From Alphaproteobacteria bacterium (GTDB lineage Bacteria; Pseudomonadota; Alphaproteobacteria; Bin95), in assembly GCA_020638555.1 (NCBI GenBank), contig JACKII010000001.1, positions 930,001 through 994,000 of the forward strand: 64,000 nucleotides of DNA, read 5' to 3'. A program made the position numbers and the translations under genes. This document shows positions 53,904 to 63,140 of the stretch, one piece after another. The stretch's first letter is position 1. Each line of letters opens with the position of its first letter. The notes beneath the pieces are model-generated. The model ran no database searches, was not told the origin of the DNA, and saw nothing but the letters and a program-made list of their open reading frames with translations.

Positions 53904-54791
53904 TTGCCTGCCGTGGCTGCCCTGGCGCCCTTTCTGTTCATCTGCCTGTGGTCCGGCGCCTTCATCGCGGTGCGGGCCGGCTTGCCGGATGTCTCGCCGC
54001 TGTATTTCCTGTCGGTGCGCTTCGCCATTGCCGGCTCGGTGCTGGCGGTGATCGTCTCGCTCTGGCAGCCGCGGCGCTGGCGGGAATTGCGCGGGCGCTG
54101 GGCGCTGACGGCGCTGGCGGGCGTGCTGATGAATGGCGGCTATCTGTCGGCCGCCTATCTGGCCATGACCGAGATCACCGGCGCGACCATGGCCCTGGTC
54201 GGATCGTTGCAGCCGATCCTGGTGGCGGTGCTGTCCGGCCCGCTGCTGGGCGAGCGCTTCGGCTGGCCGCAATGGCTGGGCTTCGCGCTCGGGACCGGCG
54301 GCGTGGCGCTGGTGGCGGGCGTCAACGTGCTGCAACTGGACACCGGGGCCGGCATGGCCTGGGGCCTGGGCTCGGTCTCGTGCATGGTGGTGGGGACGCT
54401 GCTGTTCGCCCGCTATGCCAAGGGCGTGCCGGCCGCCCATGCCAACGCGCTGCAATTGCTGGCGGCCGCGGTGTTCTGTTCGGTGCTGACCCTCGTCTTC
54501 GAGGACGTGCGCGTCGTCTGGACGCCGGCCAGCGTCGGCACGCTGCTCTATCTGATTTTCGGCGTGTCGCTGGGCGGCATGGGCCTGTATCTCTACATGC
54601 TGAACCGCGGCGCCGCCGGCAAGGTGGCGGCGAATTTCTACCTGACCCCCGGCCTGACCGCGGTGTTCGGCTATGGGTTGCTGGGCGAGACCCTGCCGCC
54701 GACGGCGCTGGCCGGCTTTGCCATGGCGATGGCGGGCCTCTGGCTGGTTCAGGGGCGGGCCGCCCTCGCAGGGCGCGCGCGCCGCACCTGA
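53904..54791 (+). CDS. EamA/DMT-family permease (non-ATG start)
   Basis: A ten-helix drug/metabolite transporter of two EamA repeats (WSGAFIAVRAGLPDVSPLYFLSVRF; MTEITGATMALVGSLQPI; PLLGERFGWPQWLGF; GAAGKVAANFYLTPGLTAVFG; GLLGETLPPTALAGF). No ATG lies at the beginning of the first helix; TTG at 53904 or GTG at 53913 are the candidates, the latter about 12 bases after GGAAAG. About 295 residues result. The substrate is unknown. Its end overlaps the convergent permease gene by 43 bases. Confidence 0.8.
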   Translation: MPAVAALAPFLFICLWSGAFIAVRAGLPDVSPLYFLSVRFAIAGSVLAVIVSLWQPRRWRELRGRWALTALAGVLMNGGYLSAAYLAMTEITGATMALVGSLQPILVAVLSGPLLGERFGWPQWLGFALGTGGVALVAGVNVLQLDTGAGMAWGLGSVSCMVVGTLLFARYAKGVPAAHANALQLLAAAVFCSVLTLVFEDVRVVWTPASVGTLLYLIFGVSLGGMGLYLYMLNRGAAGKVAANFYLTPGLTAVFGYGLLGETLPPTALAGFAMAMAGLWLVQGRAALAGRARRT

Positions 54792-55645
54792 GCCTCGCGC
54801 CAGATCACGAACAGGCCGCTGGTAACGATCACCGCGCCGCCGGCGATGGTGTAGGCGTCGGGAAGCTGGTCGAACATCAGATAGCCGAGCAGCACGCTGG
54901 CGACGATGCGGGTGTAGTTGATCGGCGCCAGCAGCGACGCATCGGCCAGGCGGAAGGCATTGAACATGCAGATATGCGCCGCCAGGCCGACAAAGCCCGC
55001 CAGGAACACATAGCCGAACTGGTAGAGCGTGATCGGCGTCCAGAAAAAGGGCGCGGCCGGTATGGCGCCGACGGCCGCCACCACCTGGGTGTAGAGCAGG
55101 GTGGTCATGGCGCTGTCCTGGCCGGCCAGCTTGCGGGTGATGAGCTGGAACAGGGCGAAAAACACCGCGGAGCCGATGGGCAGCAGCGCCGCCCACTGGA
55201 ACACCGCCGAGCCGGGCCGCACCACGATCAACGCCCCCGCCAGGCCCACCAGCACCGCCACCCAGCGCCGCCAACCCACTTTCTCGCCCAGAATGGGGCC
55301 GGCCAGGGCGACCATGAACAGCGGGCCGGTGAAGTTGATCACCGTCGCCTCCGCCAGCGGCAGGAAGCGCAATGCTGCGAAGATGAAGGTCAGCGAGCCG
55401 AGAATGCAGAGGCCGCGCGCCACTTGCAGCCACGGCCGGTTGGTCTTCGCCAGCTTGCGCACATTCTGGCGGGTCACGCCGAAATAGAGCGCCAGCACGA
55501 TTAGCACGCAACAGAGATAGAGCCAGACCACCTGGGGGCTGGGCATGCTCTGGCCCAGCACCTTGGCCATGGCGTCGGCGAGCGCAATGAAGGAGAGGCC
55601 GGCGGTGAACAGCAACACGCCGGCAACGGTGGGCGGCAGGCTCAC
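54749..55645 (-). CDS. EamA/DMT-family permease
   Basis: A 298-residue ten-helix DMT transporter with both EamA repeats: LFTAGLSFIALADAMAKVLGQ, LPLAEATVINFTGPLFMVALAGPILGEKVGWRRW, then NAFRLADASLLAPINYTRIVASVLLGYLMFDQLP. It is closest to S-adenosylmethionine-uptake or riboflavin-transporter-like members of the EamA set, but the substrate cannot be assigned. The C-terminus is Arg/Ala-rich and overlaps the neighbouring convergent gene. It follows the ThDP enzyme on the same strand by 16 bases. Confidence 0.88.
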   Translation of the reverse strand: MSLPPTVAGVLLFTAGLSFIALADAMAKVLGQSMPSPQVVWLYLCCVLIVLALYFGVTRQNVRKLAKTNRPWLQVARGLCILGSLTFIFAALRFLPLAEATVINFTGPLFMVALAGPILGEKVGWRRWVAVLVGLAGALIVVRPGSAVFQWAALLPIGSAVFFALFQLITRKLAGQDSAMTTLLYTQVVAAVGAIPAAPFFWTPITLYQFGYVFLAGFVGLAAHICMFNAFRLADASLLAPINYTRIVASVLLGYLMFDQLPDAYTIAGGAVIVTSGLFVIWREAQVRRARPARAARP

Positions 55646-55661
55646 GGTGAAACGCTCCCGC

Positions 55662-57311
55662 CTACGCCTTGCCCTGCAGCGCGCTGAGCGTCGTCTGCGC
55701 GGTGTTCAACTCCAGGCTGGTGCGCACCTCGATCACCACCGGGCCGTCGGTCGCCATCGCCTCGCGCAGCACCGGCTCGACGTCGTCGGGCTCCAGAATG
55801 CGCAGGCCCTTGGCGCCGAAGGCGGCGGCGTAGGCGGCGAAGTCCGGATTGCGCAGCGTCGTCACCGGATGGGCCCGGTTCGGGAAATGGGTTTCCTGAT
55901 GGAAGCGGATGGTGCCGTAATGCTGGTTGTTCGAGACGATGATGCGAGGCTTGGCGCCGGTCAGCATGGCGGTGGCCAGTTCCGAGCCGGTCATCAGCGC
56001 GCCGCCATCGCCGCAGAAGCTGAACACCTGCCGCTCGGGAAAGCGCAGCGAGGCGGCGACGCCGGCCGGAATGCCCATGCCCATGGCGCCGATCTCGGAG
56101 CCGAGCAGCAATTGCGTGCGGCGGAAGCGGAAGCGCTGGTGCAGCCAGCTCATGAAATTGCCGGCGTCGGTGGTGACGATGGCATCCGGCGGCGCCAGGC
56201 GGCTGAGCCCGTCCACCACATGGGCGAAGTCGATGCCGTCGGCGGCGGTGCGCGGCGGCAGCGAGGCCCCGCCCAGATAGGCGTCATGCGCCCGCCGGGT
56301 CCAGGCGGCGCGGCCGGCGGGCGGCGGCGGCGCGTTGCGGCCGGCGAGCGCGGCGAGGAAGCCCGGCGCGTCGGCGACAATGGCGTGGTCGGTGCGATGG
56401 CGCACGCCCACCTCCGCCGGGTCCGGGTGGATATGGACGAAGGTCTGCGCCTCGCCCGGAATGGTGTAGGCGAGATTGGTGGCGCCGGTCAGCCGCGTGC
56501 CGATGGCGACGACCACGTCCGCGTCCCAGGCGGTGCGGCGCACGTCCATCGGCGGGCGCACGCCCAGCTCGCCGGCATAGAGCGGGTGTTCGTGGTCGAA
56601 CACGTCCTGGTGCTCGTAGACCGGCATCACCGGCACCTGATACGCCTCCGCCACCTGGGCCAGCAGGTCGCGGGCGCGGCCGGTGTGCTCGCCGGCGATC
56701 AGCACCGGGCGCTCGGACCGGGCGAGCAGGTCGGCAACGGCGGAAACGTCCGCCTCCGCCGCGCCGGGGCGGCCGAGCGGCTGCGGGTCGCGGGGCTCCG
56801 CCTCGGTTGCCGCCTCCAGCACGTCGGTGGGCAGGGCGACGATGACCGGCCCCGGCGTGCCGGTCTGGGCGACGTGAAACGCGCGGGCGGTGATCTCGGC
56901 GATGCGGTTCGGGTCGTTCACCTGCTCGACGCGCTTTGCCATGTCGGCGAAGGTTTTGGTGAAGTCCATTTCCTGGGTGTGGGTCTTGCCGATGGAGCGG
57001 GTACCGACCTGGCCCAGCATCACCACCAGCGGCACGCCGCCCTGATGGGCCGAGTGGATCGCGACCGCCGCATTGGTGGCGCCGGGGCCGCGGCTCGCAA
57101 ACACCACGCCCGGCCGGCCGGTGCATTTCGCGTCGGCCACGGCCATGAAGGCCGCCCCGCCCTCGTGCCGGCACGAGACGATTTCCAGCGCCGGGTCCTC
57201 GACCAGGGCATCCATGACCGCCAGATAGCTTTCGCCCGGCACGCAGAAGGCGCGGTCGACGCCGTGGCTGCGCAGGGTTTCCACCAGAACTTTTGCAGCG
57301 GTCCGGGGCAT
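55662..57311 (-). CDS. Acetolactate-synthase-like thiamine diphosphate enzyme
   Basis: A 549-residue three-domain ThDP enzyme. The Pyr domain has catalytic Glu50 in VSCRHEGGAAFMA; the middle domain contains ERPVLIAGEHTGRARD; the PP domain has the ThDP/Mg motif FCGDGGALMT ending in SNNQHYGT. It resembles acetolactate synthase large subunits and benzoylformate/oxalyl-CoA-type decarboxylases. There is no small regulatory subunit next to it, so a catabolic role is likelier than branched-chain amino-acid synthesis. The ATG at 57311 fits homology; the frame remains open further upstream. Confidence 0.87.
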   Translation of the reverse strand: MPRTAAKVLVETLRSHGVDRAFCVPGESYLAVMDALVEDPALEIVSCRHEGGAAFMAVADAKCTGRPGVVFASRGPGATNAAVAIHSAHQGGVPLVVMLGQVGTRSIGKTHTQEMDFTKTFADMAKRVEQVNDPNRIAEITARAFHVAQTGTPGPVIVALPTDVLEAATEAEPRDPQPLGRPGAAEADVSAVADLLARSERPVLIAGEHTGRARDLLAQVAEAYQVPVMPVYEHQDVFDHEHPLYAGELGVRPPMDVRRTAWDADVVVAIGTRLTGATNLAYTIPGEAQTFVHIHPDPAEVGVRHRTDHAIVADAPGFLAALAGRNAPPPPAGRAAWTRRAHDAYLGGASLPPRTAADGIDFAHVVDGLSRLAPPDAIVTTDAGNFMSWLHQRFRFRRTQLLLGSEIGAMGMGIPAGVAASLRFPERQVFSFCGDGGALMTGSELATAMLTGAKPRIIVSNNQHYGTIRFHQETHFPNRAHPVTTLRNPDFAAYAAAFGAKGLRILEPDDVEPVLREAMATDGPVVIEVRTSLELNTAQTTLSALQGKA

Positions 57312-57476
57312 CGGTTTCCTCGATTTTGGCAAAGCGGTCGCGTGGGCGAAGGCTGGAAGAATGGCCAGCTTGCCCCTATCTTCATCACTCTGCAACGGCT
57401 GTGCCGGTGGTATCGCCGGTGCGGTTACGGTACAATGCCACCCGAGAGAGCGATTTTCGCAGATTAAGGAACAACC

Positions 57477-57806
57477 ATGGAGGCGCTGCAGGCCAAGTTT
57501 CAGATCGGGCAGGTGGTGCGGCACCGGCGATTCCCGTTTCGCGGTGTGATTTTCGACGTCGATCCCACCTTCGCGAACAGCGAGGAATGGTGGCTGTCGA
57601 TCCCGGAAGAGTCGCGGCCGCGCAAGGACCAGCCCTATTACCATCTGTTCGCCGAGAACGCCGAGACCACGTACATCGCCTATGTCTCGGAGCAGAATTT
57701 GCTGGTGGACGAGAGCGGCAAGCCGGTGCGGCACCCGGATCTGGCAGCGGTGTTCACCGGCATGAAAAACGGCCAGTACGTGCTGCGCTCCGAACACGCG
57801 CACTGA
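57477..57806 (+). CDS. hspQ: Heat shock protein HspQ
   Basis: A 109-residue HspQ (YccV-like) protein with the family sequence KFQIGQVVRHRRFPFRGVIFDVDP, SEEWWLSIPEESRPRKDQPYYHLFAEN and YVSEQNLLVDESG. HspQ binds hemimethylated DNA in older reports and is a specificity factor for Lon in enteric bacteria. AAGGAACAACC precedes the ATG. Confidence 0.95.
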   Translation: MEALQAKFQIGQVVRHRRFPFRGVIFDVDPTFANSEEWWLSIPEESRPRKDQPYYHLFAENAETTYIAYVSEQNLLVDESGKPVRHPDLAAVFTGMKNGQYVLRSEHAH

Positions 57807-57939
57807 CCTTCGGCTCGCGGGGCGCGGCGCGGGCGGGACAGGATAGCCGCGACGCGGACGGGACGGGATAGCCGCGGCGCGGCGTGGCGGCTAACATTGC
57901 CGCCACGATCATTCCCGCCCTACGAGAAAGTGCCCCCCG

Positions 57940-59106
57940 ATGCGAGCCTTCGAAGGAATCCGCGTGTTCGACGCCACCCAGGGCGTCGCCGGCCCCCATT
58001 GCGCCATGCTGCTGGCCCAGCACGGCGCCGACGTCGTCAAGGTGGAGCCGCTGGCCGGCGACTGGGGCCGGGCCATCGGCAAGAAGCATGGCGAGCACTG
58101 CGCCTATGGCCTGTCGGTCAACCGCGGCAAGCGCTCCATCGCGCTGGACCTGAAGCACGCCGAGGGCCTCGCCATCGCGCAAAAGCTGGCATTCGAGGCG
58201 GACGTGGTGCTGGAAAGCTTCCGTCCGGGGGTGATGGGCCGGTTCGGGCTCGACTATGCGAGCGTGAAGGCCCGGAACCCGAAGACGATCTATCTTTCGG
58301 TCACCGGCTATGGCCAGCAGGGGCCCTACAGCAACCGGCCGGTCACCGATTCGGTGATCCAGGCCTATAGCGGCTGGATGTCGATCAACAGGGACAAGGA
58401 CGGCCTGCCGCAGCGCATCTCCATCATCGCCATCGACGTGATGACCGGCCTTTATGCCTTCCAGGCGGTGGCGCCGGCGCTGTTTCTGCGCGAGCGCACC
58501 GGCGAGGGCCAGTATCTGGACGTGCCGCTGGCGGCCGCCGCCGCCGCGTTCCAGGCGGGCAAGATGATCGAATACACGTTGGAAGGGGCGGAGCCGTCGG
58601 TGCTGGGGGCGCCGCTCGGCACGTTCAAGACCCAGGACGGCTTCATCAACATGAACGCGCGGCGCGACACCCATTTCCGGGCGCTGTGCGACATGATCGG
58701 CCAGCCGGACTGGAAGACCGACCCGCGCTTCACCACGCCGGAAGGCCGGATCGCCAACGAGGCGGCGCTGATGGCGGTCATTCGCCCGGCGATGGAACGG
58801 AAGACCAGCGACGAGTGGCTGGGGCTGCTCGAATCCGCCGACATCCTGGTCGCCAAGGTCAACGATTACGGCGACCTGTTCGAGGATGCCCAGGTGAAGG
58901 CGGTCGACCAGGTGGTCTGGCTGGACCAGAAAGGGTTCGACCGGCCGCTGCCGGTGCCGCAAATCCCCGGCCTGCCGGCGATCGAGCCCGGCGGCTTCCT
59001 GGCGCATGTGCCGGTGCCGGGCGAGCAGACCGACGCCATCCTGGCGGAACTCGGTTTCGACGCCGACCGCATTGCGGGGCTGCGCGCCGACAAGGCGATC
59101 CGGTAG
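57940..59106 (+). CDS. CaiB/BaiF family (class III) CoA-transferase
   Basis: A 388-residue family III CoA-transferase moving CoA between carboxylic acids through an aspartyl thioester. Catalytic Asp is Asp166 in IIAIDVMTGLYAFQAV. The N-terminus GIRVFDATQGVAGPHCAMLLAQHGADVVKVEP and ADVVLESFRPGVMGRFGLDY are canonical. The TRAP transporter genes start about 140 bases later, so it may activate the acid they import. Confidence 0.92.
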   Translation: MRAFEGIRVFDATQGVAGPHCAMLLAQHGADVVKVEPLAGDWGRAIGKKHGEHCAYGLSVNRGKRSIALDLKHAEGLAIAQKLAFEADVVLESFRPGVMGRFGLDYASVKARNPKTIYLSVTGYGQQGPYSNRPVTDSVIQAYSGWMSINRDKDGLPQRISIIAIDVMTGLYAFQAVAPALFLRERTGEGQYLDVPLAAAAAAFQAGKMIEYTLEGAEPSVLGAPLGTFKTQDGFINMNARRDTHFRALCDMIGQPDWKTDPRFTTPEGRIANEAALMAVIRPAMERKTSDEWLGLLESADILVAKVNDYGDLFEDAQVKAVDQVVWLDQKGFDRPLPVPQIPGLPAIEPGGFLAHVPVPGEQTDAILAELGFDADRIAGLRADKAIR

Positions 59107-59247
59107 CAAATCGCGCCGCCGGTACAGGTCATTGGTCGAATTCGGCCTTGCGACAATTGACTTGGGGCGGTGACTTCCCGTGTAGTGACCGTGTTCCCGC
59201 GCGCTCGGTTCAAGGGCGTGTGCAAAAAACCGTCTGGGAGACCCAAG

Positions 59248-60279
59248 ATGCGCCCGATTCTGACCGCCAGCCTGGCGGCCATTGCCTCTGTCGCCATCGC
59301 CGCGACCGGCCAGGCCGCCACCATGTTGAAGCTTCAGACCGCCATGGCCGCCGGCAGCTTCACCCTGAACTATCTGAACGAGGTTTGGGTGCCGAAGCTG
59401 GAGGCGATGACCTACGGCAACCTGAAAATGGAAATCCTGCCCTCCAAGGCCGTGGTGCCGCACCGCGAGACGCCGGGCGCCGTCGCCGCCGGCATTTTGC
59501 AGGGCGACCTGAACGCTATCGCGTATTTCGCCGGCAAGGACCAGGGCTTTGCGCTGATGGGCGACCTGATTGCCGGCTATGACACGGTCGAGCAGATGCA
59601 GATGTTCTGCCGCTTCGGCGGCGGCAAGGAAGTGCTGCAAAAGCTCTATGAGAAATTCTATCCGGGCAAGATCCACGTGATCGGCTGCGGCCCGTTCTCG
59701 AAAGAGGCGCTGGTCTCCAGCATTCCGATCCGCGGCGTCGCCGACTTCAAGGGCGTGAAAATCCGCTCGCCGGAGGGCCTGGCGGCCGAGGTGTTCGCGC
59801 GGGTCGGCGCCGTGCCGACGGCCATTCCCTTCCCGGAAGTCTATACCGCGCTCGACAAGGGCATCGTCGATGCGGCGGATGCCTCCAGCTACACCAACAA
59901 CCAGAGCCTGGGCTTCCACAAGCTGGCGAAATACCCGATCTTCCCGGGCATCCACTCCATGGCGGTGATCCAGTTCGTCGTGAACCAGAAGGTGTGGGAC
60001 AAGATCGGGCCGGAAGGCCAGGCCGCGCTGGAAACCTGGTATTATGCGGCGTGGACGGATATGAGCCGGGCTTCGGACGTGGAAGACCACAAGATCGCGG
60101 CCCAGGACAGCGCCAGCGGCACCGGCATCGAGGTCATCGACTGGTCGACCGAGGAACGGGCCAAGTTCCGCAAGATCGCGCAACAGGCCTGGGCCGATGC
60201 CTCGACCAAGAGCGATCTGGCCAAGGCCGCGTATGACGCGCACGTCAAGTTCATGAAAGAGTACGGCCTGCTCGACTAG
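59248..60279 (+). CDS. dctP: TRAP transporter periplasmic solute-binding protein
   Basis: A 343-residue DctP-family protein. The Sec signal MRPILTASLAAIASVAIAATGQA is followed by a mature part with the TRAP-family helix-strand order: FKGVKIRSPEGLAAEVFARVGAVPTAIPFPEVYTALDKGIVDAAD, where the Arg in KIRSP binds the ligand carboxylate, then FVVNQKVWDKIG. GGGAGACCC lies before the ATG. It delivers an organic acid to the DctQM permease encoded next. The ligand is unknown. Confidence 0.92.
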   Translation: MRPILTASLAAIASVAIAATGQAATMLKLQTAMAAGSFTLNYLNEVWVPKLEAMTYGNLKMEILPSKAVVPHRETPGAVAAGILQGDLNAIAYFAGKDQGFALMGDLIAGYDTVEQMQMFCRFGGGKEVLQKLYEKFYPGKIHVIGCGPFSKEALVSSIPIRGVADFKGVKIRSPEGLAAEVFARVGAVPTAIPFPEVYTALDKGIVDAADASSYTNNQSLGFHKLAKYPIFPGIHSMAVIQFVVNQKVWDKIGPEGQAALETWYYAAWTDMSRASDVEDHKIAAQDSASGTGIEVIDWSTEERAKFRKIAQQAWADASTKSDLAKAAYDAHVKFMKEYGLLD

Positions 60280-60332
60280 GGGCACCGTCCTCCGCCGATC
60301 CCGTCAGCCGGTCCGCTCGGACCCGACGTGCG

Positions 60333-60361
60333 GCCCGATGCGATCCCGCATCGCATCGGGC
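60333..60361 (+). promoter_or_regulatory. Stable hairpin between dctP and dctQ
   Basis: A perfect 12-bp stem: 60333-60344 with 60350-60361, 5-base loop CCCGC. Located 54 bases after dctP and 72 before dctQ. Such hairpins commonly protect the binding-protein part of the mRNA and lower expression of the permease part. Confidence 0.65.
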
Positions 60362-60435
60362 GTGCGAGGCGATGACGGGATGGGCCTCGGGGGCGTCGGC
60401 GCGGCGTCCTCTTCCGCCATCAAAGCGAGATTGCG

Positions 60436-60948
60436 ATGTTCGGCCTTCTCAATGCCATGGACCGGCTGAGCCAGTTTCTGGGTCTGTCCGTTGCCCATTT
60501 CTACCTCGTCTGCGCGATCATCACCGCCTACGAGGTCGTCATGCGCTATTTCTTCGACGCGCCGACGCTGTGGGCGTTCGAACTGGTCATGGTGGTCTGC
60601 GCCATCGCCTGGGTGATGAGCGGCCCCTATGTCACCATGCGCAACAGCCATATCGCGATCACCGTCCTCTACCAGTACACGAGCGGTACCGTGCGCTGGT
60701 GGCTGGATGTCTTTATTTTCGTGGTGTCGATCGCGGCGATGGCGGTGCTGGCCTATTCGCTCTATGGCCCGATGGCCGACGCGATCCAGGTGCTGGAGCG
60801 CAGCGGCACCAGCTTCAACTCGCCGGAGCCGCTGCTCCTGAAAACGGTGATGTTTGCCGGCGCCGCGCTCTATGCCTTGCAGGCGCTGGCCAATCTGATC
60901 CGCCATTGCATCGGCCGCGACCGCGCGCGCGTCGAACTGCCCGAATAG
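60436..60948 (+). CDS. dctQ: TRAP transporter small permease subunit
   Basis: A 170-residue membrane protein with four hydrophobic segments and the DctQ layout: YEVVMRYFFDAPTLWAFELVMV, AWVMSGPYVTMRNSHIAITVLYQY, a mid-protein FIFVVSIAAMAVLAYSL helix and LKTVMFAGAALYALQALANLIRHC at the end. It joins DctM to form the membrane unit that uses the Na+ gradient. Confidence 0.92.
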   Translation: MFGLLNAMDRLSQFLGLSVAHFYLVCAIITAYEVVMRYFFDAPTLWAFELVMVVCAIAWVMSGPYVTMRNSHIAITVLYQYTSGTVRWWLDVFIFVVSIAAMAVLAYSLYGPMADAIQVLERSGTSFNSPEPLLLKTVMFAGAALYALQALANLIRHCIGRDRARVELPE

Positions 60949-60977
60949 ACCCGACGACCGCCTGAAGAGCCCGGCCC

Positions 60978-62297
60978 ATGATCGATATCCAAACCGCGAC
61001 GGTCGTCATCGTCGTTTCCATGCTGCTGCTGATGATGACGGGCATGCCGCTCGGCATCGTCACGCTGACGGTGTCCATCGGCACCGCGCTCTATGCCTTC
61101 GGCGAGCCCGGCCTGTTCCTGGTGGCCAGCAATGTGCAGGGCCTCCTGGAGAATTATTCGCTGGTGGCGGTGCCGCTGTTCGTGCTGATGGCGAACATCC
61201 TGGAACGCTCCGGCGTGGCCGAGGACCTGTTCAACGCCATGTCGATCATCGGCGGCCGCCTGCGCGGCGGCGTGGCGGTGCAGACGACGCTGGTGGCCGT
61301 CATCATGGCGGCGATGACCGGCATCATGGGCGGCGAGATCGTGATGCTGGGCCTGATCGCCCTGCCGCAGATGCTGCGCCTCGGCTATGACCGCAAGCTG
61401 GCCATGGGCGCGATCTGCGCCGGCGGCTCGCTGGCGACCCTGATCCCGCCGAGCGTCATCATGATCGTCTACGGCGTCACCGCGAACGTGTCGATCAACG
61501 ACCTGTTCCTGGGCGGTTTCCTGCCGGGCATGCTGCTGGCCTCGCTCTACATCGCCTATATCCTGATCCGCAGCCATCTGCACCCGCATCTGGCGCCGAT
61601 CCCGAGTGAGGCGGAGCTGTCGAAAAGCCGGTCGGAGAAGCTGGCGGCGATGAGGGGGCTGATCCTGCCGGGCCTGGTGATCGTCTGGGTGCTGGGGTCG
61701 ATCTATGGCGGCATCGCCACGGTGACCGAGGCCGCCGGCGTCGGCGTGTTCGGTTCGATCGCGGCGGCGATTTTCCGCGGCCAGTTCAGCTGGGAAATGC
61801 TGAAAGAGGCGCTGCGCAAGACCATGATCACGGTCGGCACCATTATCTGGCTGGTGCTGGGTGCGGTCAGCCTGGTCGGCATTTACAACGTGATCGGCGG
61901 CACCGATTTCATGCGCTCGCTGCTGGCGGGCCTCGACCTGCCGCCCCTGGGCGTGATTTTCGTGATGATGGGCATTCTCATCATCCTCGGCACCTTCATG
62001 GAGTGGATTGCCATTGCCTTCATCACCGTGCCGATCTTCGCGCCGGTGGTGGTGCAACTGGGCTATGACCCGATCTGGTTCGGCGTGCTGTTCGTGATGA
62101 ACATGCAGATCTACTTCCTGTCGCCGCCCTTCGGCCCGGCCTGTTTCTGGCTGAAGAGCGTCGCGCCGCCGGAGATCACGCTGCAGAACATTTTCGCCAG
62201 CGTCTGGCCGTTCATCATCCTGCAGGTGATCGGGCTGGCCCTGGTGATCGTGTTCCCGGATATCGTGCTGTTCCTGCCGCGCGTGTTCGGCGGATAG
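60978..62297 (+). CDS. dctM: TRAP transporter large permease subunit
   Basis: A 439-residue DctM with about a dozen membrane helices. Characteristic stretches are MTGMPLGIVTLTVSIGTALY, SLVAVPLFVLMANILERSGVAEDLF, GGSLATLIPPSVIMIVYGV, TVTEAAGVGVFGSIAAAIF and FLSPPFGPACFWLKSVAP. It forms the translocation path together with DctQ, 29 bases upstream. Confidence 0.94.
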   Translation: MIDIQTATVVIVVSMLLLMMTGMPLGIVTLTVSIGTALYAFGEPGLFLVASNVQGLLENYSLVAVPLFVLMANILERSGVAEDLFNAMSIIGGRLRGGVAVQTTLVAVIMAAMTGIMGGEIVMLGLIALPQMLRLGYDRKLAMGAICAGGSLATLIPPSVIMIVYGVTANVSINDLFLGGFLPGMLLASLYIAYILIRSHLHPHLAPIPSEAELSKSRSEKLAAMRGLILPGLVIVWVLGSIYGGIATVTEAAGVGVFGSIAAAIFRGQFSWEMLKEALRKTMITVGTIIWLVLGAVSLVGIYNVIGGTDFMRSLLAGLDLPPLGVIFVMMGILIILGTFMEWIAIAFITVPIFAPVVVQLGYDPIWFGVLFVMNMQIYFLSPPFGPACFWLKSVAPPEITLQNIFASVWPFIILQVIGLALVIVFPDIVLFLPRVFGG

Positions 62298-62317
62298 CCG
62301 CGCGGTCGGCGGGCGCC

Positions 62318-63055
62318 TCAGGGCAGGCCGCCGGCGATGCGCAGATTGGCGCCGCTGGTGTAGCTGGCGGCGTCCGAGAGCAGATAGGCGACGCCCTGGG
62401 CGATTTCCTCCGGCGTGCCCGCCCGTTTCATCGGCAGGCCGGGCACGCGGCGGGCCAGTTCGTCCGGGCCCGGCATGTCGGTGGCGATCAGGCCGGGCGA
62501 CACCGTGTTCACGCGGATGCCGTCGGCCACCAATTCCTGGGAAAGCCCGATGGTGAGCGAGTTCACCGCCCCCTTGGTCATGGCATAGAGCACCGAATTG
62601 TTCGGCGAGCCGCGATGGGCGGAGCCGCTGGAAATGTTGCAGATCACGCCGCCCTGGCCGCCATGCCGGGTGCTCATGCGCCGGATCGCCTGCTGGGTCG
62701 GATAGACATAGCCCTTGACGTTGACCGCCAGCATCCGGTCCACGGTTTCGCGGCGCATATCCTCGAACCGGCCGCGCTCGGTGATGACGCCGGCATTGTT
62801 GACCAGATGGGTGAGGGGGCCCAGCTCCCGGTCCACGGTCTGGAACAGGGTTTCGACCGCGTCCGGATCGGCGACGTCGGCCTTGACGGCGATGGCGGTG
62901 CCGCCGGCGTTCAGGATGTCGGCGGCGACCGTGGCGGCGGCCTCGGAATTGCCGGCATAGTTGATGGCGACGGCATAGCCCTGGCGCGCCAGCAGGCGCG
63001 CGCAGGCGGCGCCGATGCCGCGGCTGGCCCCGGTGATGAGGACGATTTTGGTCAT
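62318..63055 (-). CDS. Short-chain dehydrogenase/reductase (SDR)
   Basis: A 245-residue classical SDR with the NAD(P) loop GASRGIG at about residues 9-15, NNAG, the catalytic Ser in SSGSAHRG, and Tyr/Lys in VLYAMTKGAVNSL. The C-terminal YLLSDAASYTSGANLRIAGGLP is FabG-like. ATG at 63055 has GAGGTG nine bases before it; an in-frame GTG four codons upstream is possible. It converges with dctM. The substrate is unknown; a role in metabolising the TRAP ligand is conceivable. Confidence 0.9.
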   Translation of the reverse strand: MTKIVLITGASRGIGAACARLLARQGYAVAINYAGNSEAAATVAADILNAGGTAIAVKADVADPDAVETLFQTVDRELGPLTHLVNNAGVITERGRFEDMRRETVDRMLAVNVKGYVYPTQQAIRRMSTRHGGQGGVICNISSGSAHRGSPNNSVLYAMTKGAVNSLTIGLSQELVADGIRVNTVSPGLIATDMPGPDELARRVPGLPMKRAGTPEEIAQGVAYLLSDAASYTSGANLRIAGGLP

Positions 63056-63140
63056 GGGCGATGGCACCTCGATTGCGGCGGGTCGGGAAAGGCTCTAATC
63101 CTGTGAGCCAACCGCTCACAGCCGCCGGAGGCAAGCCCCC

